Source: Dolichospermum sp. FACHB-1091 (GTDB lineage: Bacteria; Cyanobacteriota; Cyanobacteriia; Cyanobacteriales; Nostocaceae). From it: a stretch of 64,000 nt of DNA. How positions within the stretch are numbered: position 1 is the stretch's first letter; each line of letters starts with the position of its first letter. Of the stretch, positions 44,100-54,677 are shown piece after piece. The notes beneath the pieces are model-generated. The model ran no database searches. It was not told the origin of the DNA and saw only the letters and a program-made list of their open reading frames with translations. The stretch covers positions 62,001 to 126,000 of the forward strand of contig NZ_JACJSB010000011.1 in assembly GCF_014697585.1 (NCBI RefSeq), read 5' to 3'. The translations under genes were made by a program, and so were the position numbers.

Positions 44100-45545
44100 T
44101 TGACAATTCCTCATGTTATGGTATTAAACTATCAAGATAAATTGAAACCTGAAGAAATCTATGATGTAGTCATAGTTGGCGCTGGACCTATTGGTTTAGC
44201 AACTGCCATTGGTCTATACCAGCGCGGTATCGAAAATATATTAGTCATTGATCAAACTCGTAGCTTTCGTCAAGTTGGGCAAATAATAGACCTTCTTCCT
44301 AATGGATTAAAAGCCCTCAAATGTTTAAGTGTTAATGCTTATACGTCCGTAACACAAACCACGTTATCTAATCAGCAAAATTCCTCTGGAAATCCTTCTG
44401 TATGGTCTATCAAAAATCTTCAAGGACAATTAATTTTGTCAATTCCTCTCGGTTTTGATAACTGGTTTCAAGAATATGGTGAAGGACGAGTATCAATAGC
44501 TTGGTATGAATTACAAACCATCCTCAGAAACCTTTTACCCCCAGAACGGGTAAAAGCTAATCACCGTTGTATTAATGTCATAGATGAGCCAGAACTCAAC
44601 TGTGTACGGATAGATTGTGTTTCTGATATCAGTAGTGCAGCCAATCCCTATGCTCATTGGGCAGAAAATCAAAACCCTGATGAAAATTCACAACAAAATC
44701 TAGATACCATTTCTCCCACATTAGCAACAACATCTTTCCGCGCTAAATTAATTATTGGTGCAGATGGAATTAACTCTACTGTTCGGCAAATAATTTACCA
44801 AAATACTCCTAATACACCTTTTGCTAAACCTGAATATTCTGGATTTGCAGGTATATATTGTTCTGGCATAACTAACATCCCAGAAGCAATACAAACAGAA
44901 ATAGAATCCAGATTTTTAGAAAATTCAGCACTTGTCACCATTAAAAATGATCAAACATCTAGAAATTCTAATTGTCATAATCATCTCAGGATGATTTTAT
45001 TCTTTAGAAATGGTCAATTTAGATATATTATCCATTTACCTATACCTCTAGAATCCTTAGCAGGAAAAGTGGAAACTGATTTAATAAATTTAGCTCGACA
45101 AGAAATAGAAAAAGCTGGCTTTCCTGATTGTCTCCAACAATTAGTAAATCTCTCTCCTTCTGCCAATATGAGTCAGCGTGCTTACTACATTCATCCTGTT
45201 ATTAATAAGTTTAATGATACTACCATAGAACCAACCTGGAATCAACAGCGAATTGTCTTAATTGGTGATGCTGCCCATGGAATGCCTCCTTTCATGGCTC
45301 AAGGGGCAAATCAAGGCTTAGAAGACGCATTAACAATTACCAGGCTGATCGCTAAAATTGGTCAAAATAATGATTGGGATAATTTGTCAATTATAGCTGA
45401 AGCCTTCGCAAATTATGAACATTTACGTCGTCCATTTATGGAATATATCCAATCGGCAACATTAACCGAATTACCTCATTCATCACTTCAAGCATGGCAA
45501 GATCATAACCAAAAGGTCTATAGTCGTAATTTTGCAAATTTGTAA
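44100..45545 (+). CDS. FAD-dependent monooxygenase (PHBH fold)
   Basis: 481-residue flavoprotein. FAD motifs: VVIVGAGPIGLATAIGLYQRG near the N-terminus, LIIGADGINSTVRQ near 215, and LIGDAAHGMPPFMAQGANQGLEDA near 390. Class A monooxygenases of this type hydroxylate or epoxidise small organic molecules; the substrate here is unknown. The start is TTG at 44100 or ATG at 44118. The arginase-family gene follows after 8 bases, so the two are likely one operon. Confidence 0.85.
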   Translation: MTIPHVMVLNYQDKLKPEEIYDVVIVGAGPIGLATAIGLYQRGIENILVIDQTRSFRQVGQIIDLLPNGLKALKCLSVNAYTSVTQTTLSNQQNSSGNPSVWSIKNLQGQLILSIPLGFDNWFQEYGEGRVSIAWYELQTILRNLLPPERVKANHRCINVIDEPELNCVRIDCVSDISSAANPYAHWAENQNPDENSQQNLDTISPTLATTSFRAKLIIGADGINSTVRQIIYQNTPNTPFAKPEYSGFAGIYCSGITNIPEAIQTEIESRFLENSALVTIKNDQTSRNSNCHNHLRMILFFRNGQFRYIIHLPIPLESLAGKVETDLINLARQEIEKAGFPDCLQQLVNLSPSANMSQRAYYIHPVINKFNDTTIEPTWNQQRIVLIGDAAHGMPPFMAQGANQGLEDALTITRLIAKIGQNNDWDNLSIIAEAFANYEHLRRPFMEYIQSATLTELPHSSLQAWQDHNQKVYSRNFANL

Positions 45546-45553
45546 TTTAATCA

Positions 45554-46603
45554 ATGAATAACCCACTACAAGCATATAATCCCAATGATATCGCTGAAGA
45601 AAATGGTAACTTTCTCGGTTTACCATTTAACTATGAATCAGCTAAATTAATCATTTTTTCTGTTCCCTGGGAAGTCACTGTTTCCTATCATCAAGGTACA
45701 GCACAAGGACCACAAAGAATTGCTGACGCTTCTTTACAAATAGACTTATTTGATTTTGATCATCCCCAAGGTTGGCAACAAGGTATCTTTCTGGAAAGAC
45801 ATACCGCAGAAATGTTAGAAAAAAATGAATACTATCGTAGCCAAGCAGCAACAATTATCAAAAGTCTAGCACAAGGTCTAAAAATATCTGATTCTCAAAG
45901 TTTAAAAGATACTCTTGTTACTGTTAATCATGGTTGTCAACAAATTAATGAATGGTTATTTAAAGAATGTCAAAAAGCTTTAAATTTAGGTAAAAAAGTC
46001 GCTGTTATTGGTGGTGATCATAGCGTTCCTTTAGGTTATTTTCAAGCCTTAGCTACTCAATATGATGACTGGGGAATTTTACATATTGATGCCCATGCGG
46101 ATTTAAGAAATGCCTATGAAGGTTTTGAATTTTCCCATGCTTCCATTATGTTTAATGCCATGAAAATACCACAAATTTCCAAGTTAGTCCAAGTGGGTTT
46201 ACGGGATATTTGTGATGATGAAGTAGAGATGATTAATCAATCCAATCAGCGCATTATTGCTTACTATGATCCAGTAATCAAACAACAATTATACTCTGGT
46301 AGAAATTGGCTAGATTTATGTCGAGAAATTATCAGTCATTTACCAGAAAAAGTTTATATTAGTTTTGATGTTGATGGTTTAGATCCTAAACTTTGCCCCC
46401 ATACGGGTACTCCCGTTCCCGGAGGACTGGAATTAGAACAAGTTTATTGTCTATTCCAAGAAGTAGTGAATACTGGTAGGGAAATTATTGGTTTTGATGT
46501 TTGCGAAGTTGGTAATGCTGAATGGGATGGTAATGTTGGTGCGCGAATAGTCTATAAATTAGCGAATTTTTTAGATCTGTCACAGATGAAAGTTAAAAAC
46601 TAA
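45554..46603 (+). CDS. Arginase/agmatinase-family ureohydrolase
   Basis: 349 residues. All metal-binding motifs of the ureohydrolase family are present: GGDHSVPLG, DAHADLR and SFDVDGLDP. Members hydrolyse guanidino compounds (arginine, agmatine, guanidinobutyrate, formiminoglutamate, guanidine). The exact substrate cannot be set from sequence. Co-directional with the FAD monooxygenase; ended by a strong terminator. Confidence 0.88.
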   Translation: MNNPLQAYNPNDIAEENGNFLGLPFNYESAKLIIFSVPWEVTVSYHQGTAQGPQRIADASLQIDLFDFDHPQGWQQGIFLERHTAEMLEKNEYYRSQAATIIKSLAQGLKISDSQSLKDTLVTVNHGCQQINEWLFKECQKALNLGKKVAVIGGDHSVPLGYFQALATQYDDWGILHIDAHADLRNAYEGFEFSHASIMFNAMKIPQISKLVQVGLRDICDDEVEMINQSNQRIIAYYDPVIKQQLYSGRNWLDLCREIISHLPEKVYISFDVDGLDPKLCPHTGTPVPGGLELEQVYCLFQEVVNTGREIIGFDVCEVGNAEWDGNVGARIVYKLANFLDLSQMKVKN

Positions 46604-46783
46604 CAATCATGATTTGGCATTTTGGCATTTGCAGACGGGGCTAATTTTGTCCTTTATTTTTGGCTATGGAAATGGTTGATTATCAGATTTTAGGATATTT
46701 GTACACATACCATAGGAAGATACTAGAAATATATCAAAAGTGTTAAATTGATTCGGGATGTTGTTATGCACTGGATTTAAGTC

Positions 46784-46813
46784 AAGGTTTGGTTCTCGAC
46801 CAGACCTTTTTTT
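46784..46813 (+). terminator. Rho-independent terminator after the ureohydrolase
   Basis: Arms AAGGTTTGGT and ACCAGACCTT (one G-T pair) with a 5-base loop TCTCG, then a run of T. Confidence 0.88.
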
Positions 46814-46879
46814 ATAACCCACATTCCGCACTTCAATAAGTAGTATGCAAAAACTGCATTCGCGGGTAATTTAAAACTA

Positions 46880-46975
46880 TACCTTATGAATTTCAATTGG
46901 ACAAGGTTGCTCATTACAGCAAGAATCCCCCCCCTCTATAGGGCGGGGAGCGTCAAGGCTCATTTTATGCTATAT
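46880..46975 (+). mobile_element. Possible solo right end of an IS200/IS605-type (tnpB) element
   Basis: The stretch CAAGAATCCCCCCCCTCT...GGGCGGGGAGCGTCAAGG at about 46919-46959 looks like the GC-rich hairpin and ...GTCAA end found after tnpB in cyanobacterial IS605 elements, the region that also gives the omega RNA 3' scaffold. No tnpB or tnpA frame remains upstream. The rest of the 46604-47431 gap holds scattered short repeats (GCGTGGCGTAGCCAT near 47000) and no convincing gene. Confidence 0.4.
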
Positions 46976-47431
46976 ACAGCGGATTTAATTTGATAGCCCG
47001 CGTGGCGTAGCCATCTGACTTACAGTCCTAGTGGGCAAGATGTCCGCACCGCAAGAATTGTATTATGAATATCTGTACCTCATAACACGGGGAAATGCTG
47101 TAAATCCTAGACAAATCCAGACATTTACTTCTTATTTTAATGGGAGCATGGGAGCGGTTATCCCTCAGCAAGCTTTTACGCTTTAACCAAACGCGATAAA
47201 TTAATTGCTCTTTATTGGTGATTTGAAACAAAACCGACAGCGCATTTTATCTAAGTATGGTAAGTAGATTTGATGGTGATTTTGCCTGTCCAAACCATTA
47301 GAAGCTAATAGCTATCGCTCAACTTACCGATGACCAATATCCGGTGTCAATGGTATAAAAAACACCGCTATGGACTGGAACTTAGGTAACAGACTCATCA
47401 GAGACTTAAATGGTTGACAGGTGCTTTAGAT

Positions 47432-47635
47432 TTATTCTTTGTCGCTAGGAGCTTCCACTTTTTCGCTTTTAAGACTTTGTAGTTTCTCTAAAAGAGAATC
47501 TATCTCTGCTTGTAAGTTCATGAACTTGACTTGCTGATCGTCTTGATAGTAAGCTTTAGTTAACTTCTTGACTAAGTTAACGTGGGATTCGCATTCGGAA
47601 ACACTGGATGACATAGTAGACATAGTTGTTGGCAT
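47432..47635 (-). CDS. 67-residue conserved-looking protein, unknown
   Basis: Acidic, helical, soluble: ECESHVNLVKKLTKAYYQDDQQVKFMNLQAEIDSLLEKLQSLKSEK predicts a coiled-coil. I recall similar short proteins in Nostocales but no function. Upstream region (47636-47876) is AT-rich without recognisable structure. The start could also be M5 or M8. Confidence 0.6.
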   Translation of the reverse strand: MPTTMSTMSSSVSECESHVNLVKKLTKAYYQDDQQVKFMNLQAEIDSLLEKLQSLKSEKVEAPSDKE

Positions 47636-47885
47636 TACAAACTTAACTCACACCATTACAGATAATACTATAATACACTAATCTCAAGCTTTACAATAAT
47701 ATTATATTATATAGTTTTCATCATATACTCTAATAAGTTACAGATGTAGTAATAAGGGACTTATATGACATGATTATGATCATGACGGTGTTCCCGAACT
47801 AACTAACATATAGACTCGAAAAGTGGGATACTTGTACCAAAGGCATTCCCAATCCCAAATCCTTAATTAATAAATTTTGAATCCC

Positions 47886-48977
47886 GTGACTTTGAGCCTG
47901 TCTGCTGCTAAATCTCATTGCCAACCTTGGCCAGGGCTGATAGAAGCCTATCGTCAATACTTGCCTGTCAGCGAAAAAACCCCCGTGGTAACTCTCTTGG
48001 AAGGTAACACACCTTTGATTCCCGTGCCAGCCATCGCCGAACGTATTGGCAGACAGGTCAAGGTGTATGTCAAATATGATGGTCTTAACCCCACTGGTAG
48101 CTTCAAAGACCGGGGGATGACAATGGCAATTTCTAAAGCAGCAGAAGCGGGCGCTAAGGCTGTAATTTGTGCCAGCACTGGTAATACCTCCGCCGCTGCC
48201 GCTGCCTATGCTAGAAGAGGTGGTATGCGCCCCTTTGTGTTAATTCCCGATGGCTACGTGGCTTTAGGAAAGTTGGCACAAGCGTTACTGTATGGGGCAG
48301 AAGTCTTAGCAATTCAAGGCAATTTTGACCGCGCTCTAGAAATTGTCCGGGAAATGGCGGATCAATATCCCATAACTTTAGTAAATTCTGTCAATCCTTA
48401 CCGTTTAGAAGGACAAAAAACTGGCGCTTTTGAAGTTGTTGATGTTTTAGGTGATGCTCCCGATTGGCTATGTATTCCCGTGGGCAATGCCGGCAACATT
48501 ACAGCATATTGGATGGGTTTTTGTCAATACCATCAACATGGTAAATGCGATCGCCTCCCGAAAATGATGGGTTTTCAAGCCGCTGGGGCTGCACCCTTGG
48601 TCAATGGTCAACCAGTCACACATCCTGAAACCATAGCCACAGCCATTAGAATTGGTAATCCTGCCAGTTGGGATAAGGCCATTGCGGCACAAACAGCCAG
48701 TCAAGGCACTTTCCGGGCTGTGACTGACGAGGAAATTCTCGACGCTTACCGTCTATTAGCATCATCAGAAGGGATTTTCTGTGAACCCGCTAGTGCGGCT
48801 TCTGTGGCAGGATTGTTACAGGTAAAAGACGAAGTTCCCACTGGTGCGACTGTGGTTTGTGTTCTCACTGGTAATGGTTTGAAAGACCCAGATACCGCTA
48901 TTAAACACAGTCATGCCCAATTTAAACAGGGTATTGCAGCAGATGTAAAAGCTGTTGCAGAAGCCATGGGATTTTGA
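47886..48977 (+). CDS. thrC: Threonine synthase
   Basis: PLP enzyme converting O-phosphohomoserine to threonine. About 363 residues, the short bacterial form. The PLP lysine is in [11 protein letters not shown] near residue 60, and the phosphate-binding glycine loop is VGNAGNI near 203. No ATG is available: the start is the GTG at 47886 or the TTG at 47877. The surroundings give no operon partner. Confidence 0.93.
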   Translation: MTLSLSAAKSHCQPWPGLIEAYRQYLPVSEKTPVVTLLEGNTPLIPVPAIAERIGRQVKVYVKYDGLNPTGSFKDRGMTMAISKAAEAGAKAVICASTGNTSAAAAAYARRGGMRPFVLIPDGYVALGKLAQALLYGAEVLAIQGNFDRALEIVREMADQYPITLVNSVNPYRLEGQKTGAFEVVDVLGDAPDWLCIPVGNAGNITAYWMGFCQYHQHGKCDRLPKMMGFQAAGAAPLVNGQPVTHPETIATAIRIGNPASWDKAIAAQTASQGTFRAVTDEEILDAYRLLASSEGIFCEPASAASVAGLLQVKDEVPTGATVVCVLTGNGLKDPDTAIKHSHAQFKQGIAADVKAVAEAMGF

Positions 48978-49107
48978 GCAAATTTTAGGGTTTATAACAG
49001 GTTTTAATGATTGAAACAAGCGATTTCCGGGCAGTGCTTCGCTATCGCTTATTCTAAGCTGTTAAGCAGCTAAATTGTACAATCCTAATATGGCTAGATA
49101 TTGTGGT

Positions 49108-49124
49108 GCGGGCATCCTGCCCGC
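49108..49124. repeat. Short palindrome GCGGGCATCCTGCCCGC
   Basis: Six-base arms with a five-base loop and no T run. A common dispersed cyanobacterial hairpin in the gap between thrC and the Uma2 gene; no gene is seen there. Confidence 0.6.
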
Positions 49125-49223
49125 TATAATTATACAAATTAAATACAGTACAGCTGATTCTAGGATATTCTAGACAAAAGCGATGATTTTGCTTTCATTC
49201 AAACCCCGTTCTTAAGCTATAAT

Positions 49224-49808
49224 TTACGGAATGAGAATATCACTGACCTTAATCTCAATTTCTGGAAATACTGCACTTTTAATCAAATCATCACCTGTAT
49301 AGATACATTCTTCATAAAAGCCTTCGACTAAAGATAAAACTGTAATTTTGTTCTGTACAGGGTCAACAATCCAATATTCAGCAATTCCCCTGGCTGCATA
49401 TTCAGAACGCTTGAAACGATAGTCTCTTACTTCATTTTCAGTACCAGGTGATACCACCTCTATTGCTATTAATGGTGATGGCATATCATGGGTAATTGTT
49501 CCTCTTTTCGTAGTTTCTAAAGCAGCGCGACATTCTTCACCCAAAACTAATAAATCAGGGATTCGCACCTTAGCCCTACGTCCACTTACCTCCATCATAA
49601 TCTCTTTATACTTTAATAAATAAAGAGGGACTATTTTAGCCAATTCCAACAATAATCGCATTGATACATCGGAGTTAAAAATTGATTCTGGTGGCATTAA
49701 AACTAATTCTCCATCCACTAATTCATAGCGATTTCCAGTACCATCATCATAGGCATAGTAATCTGCAAAGGAAAAATAATTGACTGGTGCTTGAGTAATT
49801 TGAACCAT
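49224..49808 (-). CDS. Uma2-family (DUF820) PD-(D/E)XK endonuclease-like protein
   Basis: 194 residues. Family blocks: YELVDGELVLMPP at about 28-40, VRIPDLLVLGEE at about 76-87, LIAIEVVSPGTENEVRDYRFKRSEYAARGIAEYWIVDP at about 112-149. The Asp, Glu and Lys of the nuclease-like site are present (PDLL, IEVVSP, KRSEY). Uma2 genes are strongly expanded in cyanobacteria; biological role unknown. Single gene. Confidence 0.9.
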   Translation of the reverse strand: MVQITQAPVNYFSFADYYAYDDGTGNRYELVDGELVLMPPESIFNSDVSMRLLLELAKIVPLYLLKYKEIMMEVSGRRAKVRIPDLLVLGEECRAALETTKRGTITHDMPSPLIAIEVVSPGTENEVRDYRFKRSEYAARGIAEYWIVDPVQNKITVLSLVEGFYEECIYTGDDLIKSAVFPEIEIKVSDILIP

Positions 49809-50064
49809 AACATAAATATAATTCCATTCCCTTAGTACATCTTACTACAAAAAATGCAGTATAGTTGATCAATTGATCAATAACATCACCTAAAGCCATA
49901 GTCAGACTTTTCCGGGCTTGAGCCTGATTTTATTGCTCAAGTTTGAATTAAATTGGTACTTTGTCGCTGAATAGCTATAGTCTTGCCACTACCTGCTTCA
50001 TTATAGATTTTTATAGTATAATCACTGAGGAGGCCTGATAAACTCTGCCAGAACCCCCTTAAAT

Positions 50065-50934
50065 ATGTTCAATTTTCATTTTATCAGCTTTTTTCGTCAC
50101 TTAAAATGGCGCACATTGAAAAAAACTTTTGCGAGGACAATGGAAACAAGACTGTTAGGATTAGCTGCGGAAATAGCCTTTAATGCCATGTTATCGTTAT
50201 TTCCGGCAATTCTAGCCTTACTAACAGCAATTGGTTTATTTGCAGAATCTTTGCGAAACACATTTATTCAACTAGCGACAGAACTGAGTAAAATTGTCCC
50301 CCAAGAAGCTTGGATATTAATTCGTGATTTTGCTACTCATGAAATTGCTAATTCTAAAAATAGTAGTTTATTTTCTCTGAGCTTTGTAATTACCCTTTGG
50401 ACAGCTTCTGGGGCAATTAATACCGCTATGACAGCTTTAGATCAAATTCAACAAATTCACCCCAAAAAAATGCGTCCTTTTTGGCAAGCAAAACTTATAT
50501 CTCTTGGTTTAACAATCGGGACTATATTATTATTAATGCTGGCTTCTTTTTTAGTATTTATTAGTGATTTACTTCTGGGAATTGTCGTAAATAACAATAC
50601 TTATTTAATCTTTATATCCCATCTTTGGCAATTTTTACGTTGGCCTTTAGCATTGGCTACAGTTGCAACCGCTTTTGCTTTTGTTTATCGCTATGGACCT
50701 AGCAAATGTAAAACAAATACACCACTAATACCAGGAGCAATTTTAGCAGCTATTTTTTGGGCAATAGTTTCTGCAATATTTCGTCTCTATGTTAGCAATT
50801 TCGGTAATTATAATAAAGTTTATGGTGCAGTGGGCGCTGTTATTGTCTTAATGTTATGGTTATGGATGAGTGCTTTTATTCTTTTAGTCGGATACCAATT
50901 AAATGTAACTGTTGGTGAAGAGATGAAGAATTGA
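50065..50934 (+). CDS. YihY/BrkB-family inner membrane protein
   Basis: 289 residues with about six membrane segments and the family pattern: LGLAAEIAFNAMLSLFPAILALLTAIGLF near the start, LWTASGAINTAMTALDQIQ in the middle, YRYGPSK and PGAILAAIFWAIVS later. YihY/BrkB proteins were once called 'ribonuclease BN' in error; function unclear. Confidence 0.9.
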   Translation: MFNFHFISFFRHLKWRTLKKTFARTMETRLLGLAAEIAFNAMLSLFPAILALLTAIGLFAESLRNTFIQLATELSKIVPQEAWILIRDFATHEIANSKNSSLFSLSFVITLWTASGAINTAMTALDQIQQIHPKKMRPFWQAKLISLGLTIGTILLLMLASFLVFISDLLLGIVVNNNTYLIFISHLWQFLRWPLALATVATAFAFVYRYGPSKCKTNTPLIPGAILAAIFWAIVSAIFRLYVSNFGNYNKVYGAVGAVIVLMLWLWMSAFILLVGYQLNVTVGEEMKN

Positions 50935-51077
50935 ACATTGAAAATTAAAACAAAAAATCTGATTTAAAATTACAGTCAAGCAACAACTATATATTTCTCA
51001 AATAAATCTCAAAAATTTCAGTTAGAAAAATGAGATAATAAGGAAATTGATCACTTAGTCAGTAAAAATAATTAATA

Positions 51078-51581
51078 ATGCCTAATTCTCCTGAACACTT
51101 TTCTATCACATCTGATGGTTATGCACCTCGATTAAAACGTCTACGTCAACTTACTAAAATATTAGATAATATAATTACCATTCCCGGAACACAAGTGGGA
51201 ATCGGTTTAGATCCAATCATTGGATTACTACCTTTATGTGGTGACGCTCTGGGACTAATATTTTCCTTTTATATTATCATTGAAGCCGCACAATTAGGCC
51301 TATCTACAGCCACATTAGGAAGGATGGTCATGAATGTGATTATTGATTCCTTGATTGGCTCTATTCCCATGTTAGGAGACTTCTTTGATTTTGCCTGGAA
51401 AGCTAATAATTATAATATCATTTTATTAGAAGAAGCCTTAAAAGATCCTCGCAAAAACAAAAAAGCAAATAATTCCTTTATTTTCCTGTTGATTATCGGC
51501 TTATTTCTGATTGCCATTGTCTTAATATCCATCCCCGTGATATTAATAAGAATATTATGGCAGCTTATCACTGGTAGTTAA
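51078..51581 (+). CDS. DUF4112 membrane protein
   Basis: 167 residues with DUF4112 features: RLKRLRQLTKILDNIITIPGTQVGIGLDPIIGLLPLCGDALGLIFS and MVMNVIIDSLIGSIPMLGDFFDFAWKAN. Three hydrophobic segments. Unknown role. It is followed after 19 bases by an alpha/beta hydrolase on the same strand. Confidence 0.85.
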   Translation: MPNSPEHFSITSDGYAPRLKRLRQLTKILDNIITIPGTQVGIGLDPIIGLLPLCGDALGLIFSFYIIIEAAQLGLSTATLGRMVMNVIIDSLIGSIPMLGDFFDFAWKANNYNIILLEEALKDPRKNKKANNSFIFLLIIGLFLIAIVLISIPVILIRILWQLITGS

Positions 51582-51600
51582 ATTACTCCTACATAAAATT

Positions 51601-52536
51601 ATGAAAGATTGGTGGCAAGATAATTTTCCTCAAGGGCGGCAAAATCTCACTATTACCGATTCTCAAGGTTATCCAATTCAAATAGCCTATGGTGAAAAAG
51701 GTACGGGTAAACCCCTAATTTTATTACATGGTTTAGGCAGTTGGAGTTATAATTGGCGGCTTAGTATTCAGCCATTATCTCAACATTTTCGCGTAATTTG
51801 TTGTGATTTTAAAGGGTTTGGTTTTTCAGAAAAGCCTGGATCTCGTCGAGAAAAAAATGGACATCAAATTATTGAATTAAAACGAATTATTCAGGGTTTA
51901 TGTGATGAACCACCTATCATTGTGGCAGAATCTATAGGGGCATTAATTTCTCTCGGATTAGCTGGTATTAACCCTCATTTAATCGCACGTTTAGTAGTAA
52001 TTAATGCCCCTATTTTTGCAGAAACTTTACCCCACTGGGCTATGGATTTACTTGCGAAAACACCAATAGAAATCATCCATGCAATTGATTATTTACGTCT
52101 AGCATATTGGTTTGCACCTTTAGTGAGAGAAGTTATGGGAACAGAAAGACGCAAGGTATTATATGATCCCTCATTATTAACAGAAGAAGATATTTATTGG
52201 ATTACTTACCCATTTATTGAAATTCCTGGAACTGTGGTCAAAGTTGCCGAAGAATTACAAATTGCTGCCAAAGAAATCGAGAATTTCCGCACAAATCAGC
52301 CTAATATGTTGAGTAATATTCAAAAAAATCTCAAAAATATTGAATGTCCAACTTTAATTTTATGGGGTGATCAAGATAGTTGGTTTCCTGTTAGTCATGG
52401 AGAAAAATTACATCAATATCTACCTAATTCTCGTTTACAAATTTTGCAAAATTGTTATCATGATGCCTCCACTGGTGCTGCTGATGTTGTCAATGCAGCA
52501 ATTTTAGAATTTTTACAAGATACTAATTTCTGTTAG
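51601..52536 (+). CDS. Alpha/beta hydrolase
   Basis: 311 residues: oxyanion region LLHGLGSWSYNWR, nucleophile elbow VAESIGALISL near 118 (Ala in place of the usual Gly before Glu), acid in WGDQDSWFP near 260 and histidine in NCYHDASTG near 291. A cyanobacterial serine hydrolase of unknown substrate. Probably co-transcribed with the DUF4112 gene. Confidence 0.85.
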   Translation: MKDWWQDNFPQGRQNLTITDSQGYPIQIAYGEKGTGKPLILLHGLGSWSYNWRLSIQPLSQHFRVICCDFKGFGFSEKPGSRREKNGHQIIELKRIIQGLCDEPPIIVAESIGALISLGLAGINPHLIARLVVINAPIFAETLPHWAMDLLAKTPIEIIHAIDYLRLAYWFAPLVREVMGTERRKVLYDPSLLTEEDIYWITYPFIEIPGTVVKVAEELQIAAKEIENFRTNQPNMLSNIQKNLKNIECPTLILWGDQDSWFPVSHGEKLHQYLPNSRLQILQNCYHDASTGAADVVNAAILEFLQDTNFC

Positions 52537-52538
52537 CC

Positions 52539-52652
52539 AGGACTTACGCAAAATATCTCTCAAACCCTCTTTTCTTCGTTCTCTTCGTTCCTATCCCTGA
52601 CGGGACGCTCCGCGAACGTGGTTCATTATTCCGTGACTTGTGCGTAAGTCCT
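52539..52652. repeat. MITE-like repeat AGGACTTACGCAA family, copy D
   Basis: AGGACTTACGCAAAATATC at the left, TGTGCGTAAGTCCT at the right; the first 25 bases match copy A at 16293. The inside has the palindrome TGACGGGACGCTCCGCGAACG, a frequent small insert of Nostocales. It lies 3 bases after the hydrolase stop and fills much of the gap before gltX. Confidence 0.85.
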
Positions 52653-52859
52653 ATTAGCTTAAAAATTGGCTTTTAATATAAACTCAGAAGAGAAACTTAA
52701 ATAATTGGGTTACAATCACCTATGTGATCTATTATAAGATTTCGGGTTTTGTCAGTCCCGTTCAAAAGTGCTGAATGTAAGATACTGAGTTAGTCATATA
52801 TACTCACAGGTTTTACATCAGTAAGTTTAATCATGCTTTGTAAAAAGAGAGAATCAACT

Positions 52860-54302
52860 GTGACCGTCAGAGTCCGTATAGCTCCGAGTCCTACCGGAAA
52901 TTTACATATTGGTACAGCAAGAACGGCTGTATTTAATTATTTGTTTGCCCGTCACCATGATGGCAAGTTCATTTTAAGAATAGAAGATACAGATTTAGAG
53001 CGATCGCGTCCAGAATATACAGATAATATTCTCAATGGACTACGCTGGTTAGGATTGAATTGGGATGAAGGTCCATTTTTCCAATCTCAACGCTTAGAAC
53101 TTTACAAAGAAGCAGTTGAAAAACTACTAGATCAAGGACTAGCTTACCGTTGTTATACCACATCTGAAGAGTTAGACGCTTTACGAGAAGCGCAAAAAGC
53201 TAAAGGTGAAGCACCTCGTTATGATAACCGTCATCGGTACTTAACTCCAGAACAAAGGGCAGAATTTGAAGCTCAAGGACGTTCTTCTGTAATTCGTTTC
53301 CAAATCGCCGATGATCGGGAAATTGTTTGGAATGACTTAGTACGGGGTAAAATGAGTTGGCGTGGTAGTGATTTGGGTGGTGATATGGTCATTGCTCGCG
53401 CTTCTAGTGATGGTAGTGGTCAACCATTGTACAATTTTGTCGTGGTTGTGGATGATATTGATATGGAAATTACTCATGTGATTCGGGGTGAAGACCATAT
53501 CGCTAATACAGCTAAACAGATTTTACTATATGAAGCTTTGGGGGCGAAAATTCCCGAATTTGCCCATACACCCTTGATTTTAAACCAAGAAGGGCGAAAA
53601 CTCTCGAAACGAGATGGAGTAACTTCTATTTGTGACTTTCAGGATCTGGGTTTTACGGCGGAAGCTTTAGTAAATTATATGACTTTACTAGGATGGTCGC
53701 CAGGGGATTCCACGCAGGAAATCTTTGATTTGGAATCAGCGGCTCAGGATTTTGGCTTTGATCGAGTGAATAAGGCTGGTGCTAAATTTGACTGGGATAA
53801 ATTGGACTGGTTAAATAGCCAATATCTCCATCATAAGCCAGTGGGGGAACTGACAGATTTACTTATGCCCTTCTGGGAAAAAGCTGGTTATCAATTTAAC
53901 GGTGGTAGAGAACGTTCTTGGTTAGAATCACTAACGGGGTTAATTGCTGCTAGTTTGACTCGGTTGGTAGATGCTGTGGAAATGGCCAAGGTATTTTTTA
54001 CTGATGGTGTAGAATTAACTGAAGAAGGCAGTCAACAACTACAGCAGGAGGGTGTTAAAATTGTACTACAAGCAATTATTACAGCTTTAGAGAGTCAGCC
54101 AAATTTATCAGCAGATATAGCCCAAGGTATAATTAAGCAAGTTGTGAAATCGGAAAATGTGAAAAAGGGCTTAGTGATGCGATCGCTTAGAGCAGCTTTA
54201 ACCGGGGACGTACATGGACCAGATTTAATTCAATCTTGGTTACTATTAAATCAGATTGGTTTAGATAGATCCCGCTTGAATCAAGCAATTAGCAATAATT
54301 AA
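52860..54302 (+). CDS. gltX: Glutamyl-tRNA synthetase
   Basis: Class I synthetase charging tRNA-Glu, also the entry to chlorophyll (C5 pathway). About 480 residues from the GTG at 52860 ([21 protein letters not shown]); an in-frame ATG at 52833 would add nine residues (CKKRESTV-like) not typical of the family. HIGH motif is HIGT near residue 15, KMSKS motif is KLSKRDG near 247. Confidence 0.95.
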   Translation: MTVRVRIAPSPTGNLHIGTARTAVFNYLFARHHDGKFILRIEDTDLERSRPEYTDNILNGLRWLGLNWDEGPFFQSQRLELYKEAVEKLLDQGLAYRCYTTSEELDALREAQKAKGEAPRYDNRHRYLTPEQRAEFEAQGRSSVIRFQIADDREIVWNDLVRGKMSWRGSDLGGDMVIARASSDGSGQPLYNFVVVVDDIDMEITHVIRGEDHIANTAKQILLYEALGAKIPEFAHTPLILNQEGRKLSKRDGVTSICDFQDLGFTAEALVNYMTLLGWSPGDSTQEIFDLESAAQDFGFDRVNKAGAKFDWDKLDWLNSQYLHHKPVGELTDLLMPFWEKAGYQFNGGRERSWLESLTGLIAASLTRLVDAVEMAKVFFTDGVELTEEGSQQLQQEGVKIVLQAIITALESQPNLSADIAQGIIKQVVKSENVKKGLVMRSLRAALTGDVHGPDLIQSWLLLNQIGLDRSRLNQAISNN

Positions 54303-54330
54303 TTACCTCTAACATACCTCTAAGATACAA

Positions 54331-54410
54331 GGTTGGGTTGAGGTACGTTCACAACGTGTGGCCTATCCCTGCGCTCGCCGGAGGCATCAGCCTTAACCCG
54401 ACCTACAAAA
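54331..54410. repeat. Palindromic AGGTTGGGTT repeat, diverged
   Basis: Ends AGGTTGGGTT and AACCCGACCT enclose CCCTGCGCTCGCCGGAGGC. Related to the palindromes at 11363 and 12307. First structure in the 961-base gap 54303-55263. Confidence 0.65.
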
Positions 54411-54677
54411 AATGGACAAGGTAGCAAGAATTTTCTGGAATTTGAAATTCTCCCTGTGGTACTCAAGTCTTTTATATAACAGAACTACTAATCTGACTAG
54501 ATTTAGGGTTTGTGTACCGAAAGAGCGAACTGCTTGCAACCTGAGTTCGACGTAAGATAATAACTTACAAGTGTTGACTGGAAAGAGTTTCAGGATTAAA
54601 TAAATTTTTAGCGGTTGTCAATAATTTTCGGTTATTGACAATTGATCGGGAATAAATAATATACAGGGGTTTCCGCT

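Noticed and set aside
47028-47231. 67-residue minus-strand frame in the 46.6-47.4 kb gap
   Set aside because: Low-complexity composition with dispersed repeats beneath it; no ribosome site and no recognisable family.
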